From positions 186,001 to 250,000 of the forward strand of contig NW_023503371.1 of NCBI RefSeq assembly GCF_014529535.1: 64,000 nt of DNA, in the 5' to 3' direction. The notes under the pieces are model-generated. The model was not told the origin of the DNA. It searched no databases and worked only from the letters and a program-made list of their open reading frames with translations. Positions 33,908-46,539 of this stretch are shown here, piece after piece (position 1 is the stretch's first letter; every line of letters starts with the position of its first letter). A program made the position numbers and the translations under genes. The stretch is from Bradysia coprophila (Eukaryota > Arthropoda > Insecta > Diptera > Sciaridae).

Positions 33908-36226
33908 ATGACTGAAGTTGATCCAGATACCATCAAGAAAACCCAGACCACACTCGGCAAATATGTGAAGAAACCGGCCCTAACCGAAAAATTACTGAAT
34001 AAACCACCGTTCCGTTTCTTGCATGACATTATTACATCGGTATGTTGAAATTTAAATATTTATCAATGGATTTCAAGTTGAAGTTTCCTTAAAATTTAGG
34101 TCATACAAAGTTCTGGATATCTTGATGGTTTATTCGAGCCAAATGAAATGGTTTCTGCGAATATTAAAGACAAAGAGGCGAAGATTTCGTTTTTGCAGAA
34201 AGTGATAGACGTAGTTAGTAAGTAAACTTAAATTTAGCGCCACACGCAAAGTTCAGTTCATTGATTCGATTCCCTTAGAGATTAGCACTAAGGAAAATGT
34301 GAATGCGAAACCATCAAAAATTGTCGCTGGACAAGAACCTGAACGAACGAATGAGCTGTTGCAACTGATAGGACTAGCATTGAGTAAAAAAATCAGCAGT
34401 ACTGAGGCCGTCAAAATGGTTAGAAATAATGAAATTCCTAAAGCAAGTAAAAATTCTACCACGAAACCGAGTAAAGTAAGCAAGCAAAGTTCCATTGATT
34501 CGGTGAAGACCAAGTCGAAAAGTAGCGATGACACCAAAACCTCTATGTTGAAAGACAACAATAAAATTAATCAGAAAGTGAAAGAAACGAAAGACAAGAA
34601 CAACGAGAGACAACTGAAAGAACGCACCAAAGACAAGGAAACGAAACCCAGTCGTGATGCTAAGAAACCAACGAAGGAGGTAAAAGGTAGCGAGAAAATA
34701 AGACCGGAAAAAGTTAAAGCTATTAATGGTACGGAAGTTAAAAAATCGTCTACTAAAATCATTAAGGAAGAACCTAAGGAGAAGGTTCCAAAGGAGACCA
34801 TTAGCAAAGTGGACAGTGTTCCAGAAATAACTCAGTTGGATAAAGTAAACGAGGTGGTGATTAACTCAAACGATGCTGATGACCTACAAAAATCTTTTGA
34901 GCCAGAAATTGTTTCTGTTCAAATCCAAAGTGGTTTAAGTAAGACAAACAATGATCAAGACGTCGCTGAAACTGTTATCAATGGCGATATAATGGAGAAA
35001 CGGAAATCTGCCGATCGATCTGACAGAAAAGTGGAGAGAATTGCATCAGAAGAGAAAGATAGTAACGAGATTCATGAAACGGCTTCAAATGTCAACGGTG
35101 AACCAGATGTACCCGCACTTACTTCGAATGGCGATAATTTAGTTGAACAAAATGGCATTGCTCAGGATGGAGAGAAAGGTGAGAACGAACCGAAATCTTC
35201 TAGGAAAGTGTCGTCGAAAAAAGACAAAGAAAATGTAAATGTAAATGACACAACACGGACGGTCCAGAAAACTATTACATCTAGAAATAATTCAACTGAA
35301 GCTGCTGACACTCCATCCCTTCCCCGACCTCGAACATCGCTACGTCCACCAAGCGTTAGACCAGCTTCAGCAAGACCTGGAGCTCCGAGGCGACGCGACA
35401 GAAATGTTGAAATTGTTTTACAACCGGATGGAAATATGCCAAAGCCCGGAGTGAATATAAAAATTGACCCGTTGAATGTTGAGCTGGACGATGATGGTGA
35501 AAATTTGGTTATAATTGAAGATTCGTCAAATCAGATGAATGACAGTAAATACGGAGCCGATGTGCTGAACGAAAACGATGAGGAGCAACAAGGTCATCTA
35601 GTGCAACAAATATTAGAAACCCAAAAGGAATTTTTGAAGATTGACGAGGAATCCAGCGAAAAACGACGAACTGAAGCTGTAAGTTGTTGGAATATGTACG
35701 CCTCGTCATATTTCAATCTTAATTTTGTTTGTCTTTCGCTTAGGAATGGGACTTGAATAACTCTCATCAGCGTCAGACGTCAGCAAAGCAAATGGATTCA
35801 CTTCGAGATTCAATTCAAAAGTTAACGAGATCCATCAATCCGTTGGGAAAGTTGATGGACTTTTTACAGGAGGATGTTGATTCGATGCAAATGGAATTGT
35901 CTATGTGGAAGAACTCATACGAAAGTACGAAATTGGAATTGAAACGTGAAGAAGGGTATGTACACAATAACTGTAAATTACGAAGGATTTTGCTAGTGAA
36001 ATATTGGCCTGACATCTGAAGATGATATTGCTTGTAGTCTACTATTTCCTTAACGCTTTCTTTTCGATCCATTTTCAGTTTAACTGAAACGGCCATCGAA
36101 CCGCTCCGGCTCCAGTTAGCCCACATAGAATCAGACATCAAAGATCAGATTGAAATTATGGACCTGGCCCGTGTTGATATAATGGAGAACGAGGAAAAAA
36201 TTCTGAAATTACTGACAGAGATGTAA
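33908..36226 (+). CDS. IFT54: IFT54 / TRAF3-interacting protein 1, intraflagellar transport
   Basis: IFT-B subunit needed for cilium assembly; in insects active in chemosensory and chordotonal neurons and possibly sperm. Five exons: 33908-34039, 34100-34217, 34279-35678, 35744-35955 and 36079-36226; 2010 nt, 669 residues (human protein 691). The N-terminal MIP-T3 calponin-homology-like domain (about 1-130) reads [42 protein letters not shown] and [13 protein letters not shown] long, charged Lys/Glu/Ser-rich linker follows (130-400), then a Pro/Arg segment ([19 protein letters not shown]), a conserved [16 protein letters not shown] acidic block, and a C-terminal coiled coil (about 500-669) ending in KILKLLTEM. 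PolyA signal AATAAA at 36247-36252. Most of the protein is one 1.4-kb exon. Confidence 0.96.
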
Positions 36227-37757
36227 ACGAATAATCAATAATTGGAAATAAATTTCTTTTCTAAGCTGCTGTAGTCGGCCCATTACAAATGAATCGTTTA
36301 ATTGTGTGGAGGTATCGTAGACATGAAACAATTATTTACGCATTGTGTCAATCGTTTTTACTTACCTTTTGTTCTGGTAGTTTGCATTCTCACTATTATG
36401 GTGGAAAATCGACTTTGCTAGGACGGCCTGCTTATTAAATTCTGGGTTTCTGAGGTGAGCCATTCATAGATTCCTGTAAATAATCGCCAAATTCAAATCG
36501 CTAGAAACGTAAAGAAGTCATCAGAGTGTGAAGAAAAGTCAAGAAAAATCGCCAAAGTGTGAAGAAACGCCCAGAAATATAAAGAATGAAAAATTTGTCT
36601 TTATAGCATTTCTGCACACTTCGGCGATTTTTCTTGGCGTTTTTTTTTCATAATTTGTCGATTTTTGTGGCGATTTAAAAGATGTTGGCGTTTCGTCATT
36701 TTTCGCTGATTTGCTAAATCGCCAAAGTGTGAAGAAACGCCGAAAAAATCGACAGAGTGTGAAGAAACGCCTATAGACACCAAGAATGGTAAATTTGTCT
36801 TAATGGCGTTTCTTCACACTTTGGCGATTTTTCTCGGCGTTTCTTCACACTCTGACGACTTTTCTCGGCGTTTCTTCGCAATCTGTCGATTTTTCGTGGT
36901 TATTTCACAAATCAACCAAATCTTGGCGTTTTTTTCACACTTTGGCGTTTCTTCATGGCTTTTCTTCGCATTCCGGCGACTTCTCTGGGTGATTGAACAA
37001 TAATTATTCAAAAGTGATGAATTGCTAAGAAAAAGTCGTCATCGTCAGAGTGTGAAGAAACGTAAGAAAAATCGCCAGAGTGTAAAGAAACGGCAAAATG
37101 TGTCGAATCGCAGAAAAAAATCTTGGCGATTTGACTTTGGCGATCCATCACGGTCCTCTTTCTTAAAACATCTCTTGTTCGTTGATAAATTATCATCCAA
37201 TTCGTCAAGTTCTATAAATTTTCCTCAATTGTGTTATCCAAACGATTAGCTGGGACTTCAAATCTGATAAATTCAACAATAATTTTGAAATGAACTGTCA
37301 TGCGAACACAGACTTAACCAGTTGACTGGACTGTCATTTCACCATCTTGTCCTTATAGTCGATCTAACATGAAAACAGCAATCCGATGTCATGGTGTCAG
37401 TTTCTCAGTTTCTACACACACGCTCTTCCGTTAAATGAAACACAGTGCATGTACACAATAGGTCCAATTTTAATCAGTTTCATTCAAATAGTTTCATTCA
37501 AAACTGGTGTTAAAAACAAAAAAATTAAATGTGAACTGACACAACAAAATGAAAATGGCATGACATTGCAAATGAAAGTATGGTCACAAATCCATTCCCA
37601 CCATTTTTTCATTTTTTGCTGTTTCGGTCGGAAAGGATGTTGACTCGGTGTTCATTTTGAAATTTTTGAAATTGAAACTAATTAACAGCTTCTATAGAAA
37701 CATAATAGAAAAAAAGGTCACAACTGTCCGAACAAACATTTTTTGTTTTTGTTCGTT
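36227..37757. other. IFT54-Prp39 spacer with mixed-orientation repeat
   Basis: Convergent 3' ends of IFT54 and Prp39. About 36500-37140 is filled by a short repeat in both orientations (listed separately). The remainder is AT-rich with no gene. Confidence 0.65.
36505..37140. repeat. AGTGTGAAGAAACGC repeat block, both orientations
   Basis: At least a dozen copies of a 25-35-base module built on AATCGCCA and AGTGTGAAGAAACGCC. About six copies run forward (36525-36770, 37045-37090) and about six in reverse as GGCGTTTCTTCACACT (36605-36980). Two larger inverted copies straddle AAATTTGTCTTTATAGCAT (36590) and AAATTTGTCTTAATGGCGT (36790). Open frames here are repeat-derived. Confidence 0.75.
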
Positions 37758-40700
37758 TTAATAATATCCACTGCTGCTGTAACCACTCCATGCATTACTG
37801 TATGCATTTCCATATCCCGATCCATACTGTTGCCATTGATTGTAACCGTAGCTGTCGCTATATGGTTGGGTACCGTACTGACTGGCATTGTAATAACTGG
37901 AATTATTGCCGGATCCATAGTTACCGTAGTATGTTGAAGAACTGGACGTCGGCTGTGTAGTTTCTTTTGTTGACTTTTTGGCAGTTGCAACGTCACTGAA
38001 AGTACGAACGAATGGTTTGAAAAAAAAAATGGAAAACATCTCACTGATCGGGACTCACTTTTTCTTTTTAGTTTCGTTTGCCTTGTTCAATGCTGTCTGC
38101 AATTCTCTTTGGGCTTCTAACATTCCTTTAGCTGTGCTACCGAAATCCTCCAAAAACTCGACCTTCCTTTGAGCAAACAACACTTTCTGATCCGGTTCGA
38201 TGCCGTCACGTTCCATAAATGTATTCATCACTGATACCACTTCAGTTTCGCTAACAGCAGGACGCTGTAGAAGTAAGTCGATCATTTGTAGCGCTAAACG
38301 GGTATTGGCTGGATCCTTATCGAGTGCCGCCTTTAATATCGCTATGCCACCATCCAGGTCACCTTTGATTTTATTGCAGAAACGGGCGTACTTTATCGTC
38401 AATGTGCCGGCAATGTTTTTGTTTTTAGCACTGCTGATGTAGTGTTCATATAATTCGGCACATTTTTTGAAGTCGGCCTTCCTTCGTTCAATGTTAATGC
38501 GTTTGTAGGCTACTTGAAGTAGATTCGGACATACGGTGTCCAAATTGGTGAGAATTTCTTGGGCTTTGGTTAAATCGTTTTGACATTCTTCAAAAGATGC
38601 CCATAGCATGTGCAATGCTGGCTTATCGGTATGATGTACTGTACAGGCGCGGAAGTATACGTCTCGCGTTTTTTCAATTAAACTCTCATCGTTTTGCGAC
38701 TCTAAGTATCTAATCAATTTCAGCCAGAATTCATCATATAGAGCACATGCAATCAAACATCGTTCGAACAACACCAAAATTCGATTTCTATCGCCTTGTT
38801 CAATTTCAAAGTCCAAATACTCTTTCCAGTTTTTCAGTTGACAACGCTCCAACGGCTTGACATGGAAATACGGTCGCTTGATACCTTCTTCGAATGTCCA
38901 GCGAGCTGTGACCGCGGCCACATTTTGTTTATGTATTTTTCTTCGGGCTGACAAGATTTTATCCTTAATTGCGGCTGTCTCCTCTTCGTCTCGCACATGA
39001 TCATCGGGTTCGTCCTCGCCGGGAGCCAGATCCTCTGATTCGGCTTTGGATGCATCTTTTTCTGTCGATTCTCTGACATCGCTACGAAACTTTTTAAACT
39101 CGTCGATACTGATCAGCGACAAAATGGGATTGTTGTTGACTATCTCCTGAAAACTGTTTTAGAATTCGGTGATTAGTATTCGTATAACGGAAAAAGAAAT
39201 TTTCATCTTCATCTTCTTGGGTTTCAAATTACCTATCAAAGTGTCCGTTGTAACCTTGTGTAGGCGTAGCCAGCAAACGATCATAAATGCTGATGACATT
39301 GGTCAATCGTTTACCCTCCGTTTCCCATTTAATATAAGCTTCCCACAATTTATCAGAACGGAATTCCAGACCGCAACTTACTAACGCTCGATCAAATTGA
39401 ACTCGAATATATTCCTCGTCGTCCGGATTTTTTTGCTTCACATGGGCGAGATAATGAATCCAAAGATCAACTGATAGTGGAATCGATTTAAGTCCTCGTT
39501 CAAATACCTTCAATTTGTAAATGAAACAAAGACGGACGATTGAATTAGTTTTTTGTTACGCTAAAATAAGTGTTGAGTGAAAGCAAAAGTTTTGAAACAA
39601 CTGGTTGGAATGATGCAATTATGATCATGCAGTAGCGAAAAAGTTTCTAATAAAATGAATTTAACTCAAAATTGGCTTCAATTTGAAAGCGTAGACAAAT
39701 TTCTTTCGTTTTTTATATAATCATTTTGAAAGATTGATTAGGTGAGACATGTACAAAACAACTTGCAGTCTTACAATACAAATTAAAAGTTCTTCTCGGC
39801 ACCACTGTTTGCCATTTTCAGCTTAAAAATTATTTACTCGACAGACGTATACAGTTCTCCCAGATTCATCGTCGAAGGCTTAATAGGTTTATTGAAAATT
39901 TAGTTCAAGTCGTCTCGTTTTCACACGTTTTCAAATACTCAAGAACGATTTTCAACGTCGTAACTGAACGAGAATCGTTATTTCGCGACATTTTGCCTCG
40001 ATTCCAACAGAACAAAGAACCCATCCGACTGTGACTGTTAGGCCGAAAACACACGAGCAATTTTGCGATGATGGGAGCGACAATTATGCTGCGTTTTCCA
40101 TTGTGTAGCCTGTGGTGAATATCGAGTCACAATGGAAAATGCAGCATAATTGCCGATCCTATCAATGCAAAATATCCTTAGAAAAATTATATTCGGCGAC
40201 TTAGTGGCCATTTTAGCTTCGTAAGAATTTGATCGATTAATTGACTGTTGTCCTAATGGTTGAACTTTTAAACTAGCACGTTGAAATCTACAACGGATGA
40301 GCGAGTCAGAGTTTATTTAAAGGATGTTAAAGATTAAAGCACAATTGAATTGAGCCTTTGAGGAATAATTTTAGGAAACCAGTCTGTGTTACTGACGAAG
40401 GACATTAACTTCAGCTTAAAATTTCTCGAAAAGAAAGAAATTAGGAAAGTCTGGCCCAGTAGAAGGTAACTTAATTAATCTTTGGATCGAGAAATCTGTC
40501 ATTGTCAATTTCAAATTGCAAAAAATTCACTTCAAAAGCGCTTCATCGCTATTGCATATGATTTGAAAATGAAGCTCCAAAATACCATTTGCTCGAGACA
40601 CTGAAAGGTAATTAAAATTACACTTATGGACTACAATAATAAACACATTAATTATTAGATAAATTTCATTAATTTCATTTATATCTCACCATACTTACTG

Positions 40701-43700
40701 GTTTGTCAGTTTTTTTTTTAAATAATTTACCCCGTTAAATGGTTTCAATTTGCGTCAGCAAAATGCGAAAATCGAATGAAAATTTGGTTTTTTGTTGTAA
40801 ATAAAAATTCAGATATTTGCCTACACATTGTGGTAAATACTTTAAACTCGGCGTGAAAAGAAACAAAAAATTAGCAACGGATCCGAAACAAAAAAAGATT
40901 TTCTCGTAGATTTATCCAGCGATGAATTTTTCCAATAATTAACATCGACGCACGATATACATCACAGGGGATTTTTGAATTTAAATCGAAAGAAAGAAGG
41001 AACGATGCATTTTCCGTTGGATTTTGATTTTGTGATTTTGTGATCTTAGTTGGAATGGACGAAATGGTGTCGCGATTGGCAATTTGCATCGAATGGTGCG
41101 ACACATAGCGGCAAAAAAGATTCGTAACATAAAAGCAACTGATTTTAGGGAGTATCAATAGAAACTCACAGTAAAATCAGACAATTTCCAGTAAAACAAT
41201 TTTGATTTCACTTAGTCAACTAAAATTCGAATGGCGAAGGATGTGGTGTAAATATTGTTGGCAATGTTAACGAACGGGTATGCACACTTTTTTGATTGAC
41301 TGATTAACCACTGATCAATCGATGATTAACCAGTGATGGATAGGTGATTAACCGGTGATTAACCGGTGATTAACCATTGATTTATTGGTGATTAACCATT
41401 GATTGATCGTGGATTAATCAGTGATTGATAGTGGATTAATCAGTGATTGATAGTGGATTAATCAGTGATTGATAGTGGATTAATCAGTGATTGATCGTGG
41501 ATTAATAAGTGATTGATCGTGGATTAATCAGTGATTGATCGTGGATTAATCAGTGATTGATCGTGGATTTATCAGTGATTAATCGTGGATTAATTAATGA
41601 TTAATTGTGGATTAAACAGTGATTGATCAGACATCAATCGGTGGTCGAGTGATTAGTATCAACTAGTGATTATTCTGTGATAATCCAATGATTAATTGGT
41701 GATTAACCAGTGATTGATCGGTGATAAACCAACGATTGATCAGTGATTAGCCATTGATTGATCGGTGACGAGTCAGTTCGGTGATTAACCAGTCATCAAT
41801 AGGTGATAGAGTGATTCTTATCAGCCAGTGATTCCTCGATGATAATCCAACGATTAACCAGTGATTGATCGGTGATTAACCAAAGTGATTACTCCCTCGA
41901 TAGTTTATCAAATCATAGGTGTGAGGAGTAAACGTTTTCCGAGTAAAACGAACGTTATTAAGCTCAGTATCCAACACTGATTGAAATGTCATTTTGACAG
42001 AAATTTAAAGCTCAAGTCCATAAATCTTTCCAGTAAATCTGCATTTCGCTTAGTGATGCAATACACTGCCTCGTTTCTGGACATTCGTGAAATTTATGTG
42101 TGCGTGTGTGTCGATTAGACCGATTAACTTCAAAATTCATGGAGCTCGACAAAATCAAAAGTCACTTTTTATGTTCGCACCGAATTTGGTCCGCTATGCA
42201 TCGCATCGTCGCTTACTTGAACAGCCCAATCTATGAGCAAATCGCCAATTGCATAACTATCTCTATGTTGAGTGAGTGTTTCTCTTTTTTCCGTTCTCTT
42301 CCAAAATGAGTTTAACAAATTGACTCAATTTTTATTTCCTCTTTATCTCAAAAATGGTAATATAAATGACAATACGTTTTGTTTTTTGTATAAAAATATT
42401 TCATAATGTATTCCGCATGTGTCTGATGCTTCCGTGCGATGCTCCATGGAAGAGACAGGATAGAGATATAGATACGTAAACGGTTATCAAAATTGATGAT
42501 GCACTTTTTCACATTTCAAATCATTATTTTCACTCAGTTGGGACACATATATATATTTCATATCGATGCCATCAACCATTGTCGATAAAACTGAACGCTA
42601 CCTCTTCCATTGCATCGACATTCGCATTACACAGCACAGTATATAATAAATGATAATTCATTATATAAACTATAAATATAAATAATATATCATGTATATT
42701 ATCTAGGAGCTCGGGTGCAGAATAACAGCAAACAGTGACCCTGAGCGTAAGCTGTAGGGATTAGAATTGTATTTTCAAAGGTTTGATCTAACACTCTAAC
42801 GGCATATAAATATTAAAAAATATTCAAAAAAAAATTAAGTGACAAAATTAAGTGAAAATAAAAAAAAAATAATCATAAAGGCACTATTCGTATTATATAC
42901 TTGAAAATTTTCATAATAAAATGCATTTGTCGGAAAATGATTTTTAGCATGAAAATGGTACAACTTACCTCGTCACATTTGTCCAAGTTCCCCTTTCGTT
43001 TCTCATAGTCGGCATATTTACGCCAATAGCCGTAACAGTATGGATAATGAGCCAAAAATGCATCATATGCAGTACGGGCCGCTTCAATGTCGTTCTAACG
43101 GTAGAAAATAGAATTAATTTTTCCCAACAATCCAAATAATTTGTGTAACGAAATTATGTTTGTTAGGGGGTTCCAAAAAAAGAAAAGTGTTGAGGAAGTT
43201 GGCGGACCCCGAGGAAAACAAACCTTTATGACCTCCATTTCGCGAACCCTAAACGAACTCGGATCGCATCGGCCCCATATACATTTTTTATCAGTGGGTC
43301 ATATACAGCCAGCTCAGAATAGTTAGAAATATTCATGCGACTCTCTGTTTTTCTTAGTTCCACACGTTCCTCACATATTTCATATGTTAGTATTATTCGG
43401 GATATACTCGGATTTACCGCTTATACGCGCACACGTAGAGTGAGACAACTAGCATAATGTGCACAGAGTGTGTGTGTGTGCAATATATTGATAGAAGTGT
43501 GGAACTGTTGGAACATAAAAAAAACAACCAAACACATGAATTGCTTGCTATCTAATCTGCGATTACTGTATGTAAGTTTTCCCCGTGGTCCGCCAACTTT
43601 CTTGAAACTTTTATTTTCCCATACGATTTTGGACCCCCTAATGTTTGTACATTGGATTGAGGTCGAGATGAGGGGACTAATTTCATATTAGTTATTTGCG

Positions 43701-46539
43701 CAACTGAAATCATCAAAGAGCTGTCTTATGCTGATTATTTGACGTTTAAGCTGTTGAGACCTGTCCATAGCCTAACAACTAATTGAATCAGAGTAAAGCG
43801 CTCCACTCATGATCGAGCGGTTACTGAATCGATTCACCGTGGAACATTTTGAACTTTGAAATTTTGGTAGAACACTTTCTGTGACAATTTGTAAAGTAGA
43901 AAACAATAATTGTTTGGGGAACACTAAAAATGTTCGGAGAACCTTATAATTGTTCCAATAACCCTAGAAATGATCGAGAAACACTAAAATTGTTGGGGGA
44001 AGACTAGAATTGTTCGGAGAGCCCTAGAATTGTCTAGAATTGTTCGGATAGATCCTAGAATTGATCGGGAAACACTAAAATTGTTGGAGGAACACTAGAA
44101 TTGTTCGGAGAACGCTAGAAATGATCAGAGAACACACACAATTATTCGAAGAACCCTAGAATTTATCGGAGAACACTTGCAAGATTTCTGACCCACTTCT
44201 TGACCTAAATGAGACTAAACGGCCTAACCTCAAGAGAGTGCTGATGTGCTGAATCACTCTCGTTACCATACAATTTTTTCTTCTTCTTTCGTTCGCAGTT
44301 CAAATTCATGTTCGTCGTACATTGTTCAACTGTATGCTTGATAATCTACCTTCGGTTTTAATGTGGCAAAAGATATCAAGTGAACACAGTTGCTGTTGGA
44401 AATTAGACGCTCGCAAAATTGACACACAGAGTTTCGATACCGAGTGGAGTTGGATTTGTTAAAAATGAAACGATACAAAATTTCCCCCCGTTTTTGGCAT
44501 GGAGACTGATAGTCATGCTTATGAATGTAGAATGCCTGTGCAGGAGAAATAAAAGAAACTCAAACACATCAGGTGAGTTTCTCATGGTTGCAATCGGATC
44601 GATGCGAAAATAAAAATAAAAATTTTTGTTTCGGCATTTGGTCTAACAGACATCCCATTTTGCGATGAAACGTTAAACGATTCATGCACCGAATAGGAAT
44701 GAGCTTTCGTTCACCAAACACTTTTTTGTTTAATACAAAATCCGATGAGGAGGAAAGAATCGCATCTGCTTGGGCTTAAAACGAGGTACGAGTGAAGTAG
44801 TAGGCGAACACTTTTTTTAGAACTTTAAGATTTCGACTGTCATTTTCTGGCCCGATTAACTGATGAGATAAGGGCGGACTTCACGATCACTACATTCAAT
44901 TACCTCTGTGTCCACATATTGTAGCAGATAAGTCCAGCCAGTGAAATTCGTCGGATCATCAGTGACTGCCTTCCAATATTTTTCCAGCTCCGGCAAAATT
45001 TTCTTCTCCTCAACGGAAGCATCGGCTTTCTCTTCCTTTTTCTCTTCAACATCTGGAAATTATTATTTTGCTTTTGGGTGACTGAAACCACAGTTTAACA
45101 AAAGAAATGCAAACCAACCTTGAGGCTCATCAATTTTCGTCTTCTTTTCTGGTACTTCTGAACTCTCCGTCGGACTACCAGGATCATAACCAACGTCAGC
45201 TTTGCGTTTGTTTTTATTCGACGACGGAAATTCGTCCTCTGACACAACCTCGGTGTCATCGGGCAATTCGGCTAATTTCGGTCCGGGCAATTCGTCATCG
45301 CTGACTTCTTCAGCATCGTCAACTTTTTCCTGAGACGGTGCTGGCAGCTCATCTTCGGACACCATTTCCGCATCGATATCCAATTTTGTGTCTTGACTAT
45401 TATCTCCGTTCGGCAATTCTTCGGCCAAAGCAGGCGGATTTGACACGGTGTCACTTTGATCCATCGCAGCTGAATGAACCAATTCACTGACCAAAGCGTC
45501 AACGTCTTCGGTTTTCAATCCGTCACCAGAATGATTGATTTCCGACGATGCAAAGCGCGACTCATCGTCACCGGACGGTAACGAATTGGCATTGTCTTCA
45601 GCTAAATTCGCCAATAGATTGTCTATTGAATCAGTTGGCGGTGCATTGTCGTTATTGGCACCAATCGATGACTGATCGTACAAAGCAGTTAAATCGGATG
45701 TACCATGATTGCCGAATGGAAACGATAAACTGTTGTCGTTTTGTATCTCCGGTTTTTCATCTATTGACGACAGTAATTGATCAATTTTCGGCTCCTCAGC
45801 ACCCACATTCATCGTTTCATCCAATGGTGTATATTGTCGGTGTTGTTCGTCAATTAAACCCAATTGAATCGATTGCTGTTAATGGTGAACAGAAAGCAAT
45901 TTTTACAAATCAGACGTTACAACACTATATTGGTATAGAGATAAGATAACTAAAATTCAGCTGGCCCTTGCGTTGTCTTCCAAAGTCTTTAGTAAAAATT
46001 ACTTAAGAATTCAGGAGCAAATTGGAACAACGTCTCAATCTACCCGAACTTGCATTGTTTATCATCACAAATTTTTTTTTTTTGAATTAATTTTGTGCTG
46101 TCAAACAAATCACTAACCTGTTCTTGATCATTTAGATCGTGTTCTGATTTTTTTCTCGTTGATCGGCGGGTAGTTCTTGGTGTCGTCGGCGGCTTGGATA
46201 CTTTTCTTCCGGAACGAGTCTTTCGTTGCCCTAAAATAACAAATAACAAATTTATCAAGTAGCTATGGCAAACCACGCTGTTTTGAAACTAGTAAGAAAA
46301 AAAAAAACAAAACGCAGCAATGGCGCCGCACTGCACAGTGTATGGGGAGAAGGGAGAAAAAGTTGCATAAATACCACCGTAACACAAGGCGTATTTAACT
46401 TGATTTTTACTCAATTCCGTACAGGGAATCTTTCTGCGGTCACTGATAACTTTTTCGAACAAATTAATTCGATTAAATGGGAATATTTACCGGTTTCTTC
46501 TTGCATTATCTCATCGTCACCATCACTTATTGATGCCAT
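37758..46539 (-). CDS. Prp39: Pre-mRNA processing factor 39, U1 snRNP HAT-repeat protein
   Basis: U1 snRNP-associated factor that helps choose 5' splice sites. Eight coding exons (minus): 46491-46539, 46118-46230, 45119-45875, 44904-45052, 42969-43094, 39233-39507, 38059-39153, 37758-37995; 2802 nt, 933 residues. Residues 17-54 are basic ([20 protein letters not shown]); 55-307 are acidic with three SEDELP-like repeats. HAT repeats fill 320-850 and match human PRPF39 closely: [69 protein letters not shown] and [12 protein letters not shown]. The tail is Tyr/Gly/Ser-rich ([13 protein letters not shown]), a low-complexity end also present in human. For exon 7 the acceptor AACAG|TTTT was used, since the next AG would open a stop. 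Two introns are large (3.5 and 1.8 kb). Confidence 0.95.
40080..40151. repeat. Hairpin with 25-base arms
   Basis: CAATTATGCTGCGTTTTCCA and its complement TGGAAAATGCAGCATAATTG, one mismatch over 25 bases, loop about 22 bases. Intronic, plus/minus symmetrical, so it could fold in Prp39 pre-mRNA. Confidence 0.65.
41290..41890. repeat. GATTAATCAGTGATTGATCG minisatellite
   Basis: About 600 bases of tandem 11- and 22-base units: GTGATTAACCGGT near the left end, GTGGATTAATCAGTGATTGA through the middle with seven or more near-identical copies (41400-41580), and degenerate units to the right. Similar GTTAATCA words recur at 54893-55075 and 59900-60010. Confidence 0.85.
43164..43640. mobile_element. 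hAT-type MITE, 477 bases
   Basis: Ends TAGGGGGTTCC...GGACCCCCTA. Inverted arms of about 65 bases also share GAAGTTGGCGGACC and its complement GGTCCGCCAACTTTC. Exact 8-base target duplication ATGTTTGT at 43156-43163 and 43641-43648. No transposase; two short open frames inside are chance. Different TIR from the element at 30532, same superfamily signature. Confidence 0.87.
43880..44170. repeat. GTTCGGAGAACCCTAGAATT tandem repeat
   Basis: About eleven copies of a 24-26-base unit, alternating between GGGAAACACTAAAATTGTT and GGAGAACCCTAGAATTGTT types. Imperfect, so fairly old. Confidence 0.75.

Larger units (their letters stand above)
39508..42968. other. 3.5-kb Prp39 intron
   Basis: Contains a hairpin at 40080-40151 and a large minisatellite at about 41290-41890. 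The rest is AT-rich; short open frames have no domain. Confidence 0.65.
43095..44903. other. 1.8-kb Prp39 intron
   Basis: Holds a hAT-type MITE (43164-43640) and a tandem repeat at about 43880-44170. No gene. Confidence 0.7.

Noticed and set aside
36601-37249. Several 60-75-codon frames with FLGVSSHSDDF-like peptides
   Set aside because: They arise from the mixed-orientation short repeat, with the same peptides in several frames.
39121-39153. Prp39 exon 7 acceptor at TTTTCAG|GAGATA
   Set aside because: With the exon 6 phase it would give a stop at once; the AG eight bases upstream keeps the conserved FQEIVNNN in frame.
41290-41890. CRISPR-like array
   Set aside because: Units are contiguous with no unique spacers, in the intron of a eukaryotic gene.
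45863-45875. Prp39 start at a TTG near 45863
   Set aside because: Only a start-codon artefact; the exon begins after an AACAG acceptor and joins two upstream exons in phase, the first with a true ATG.
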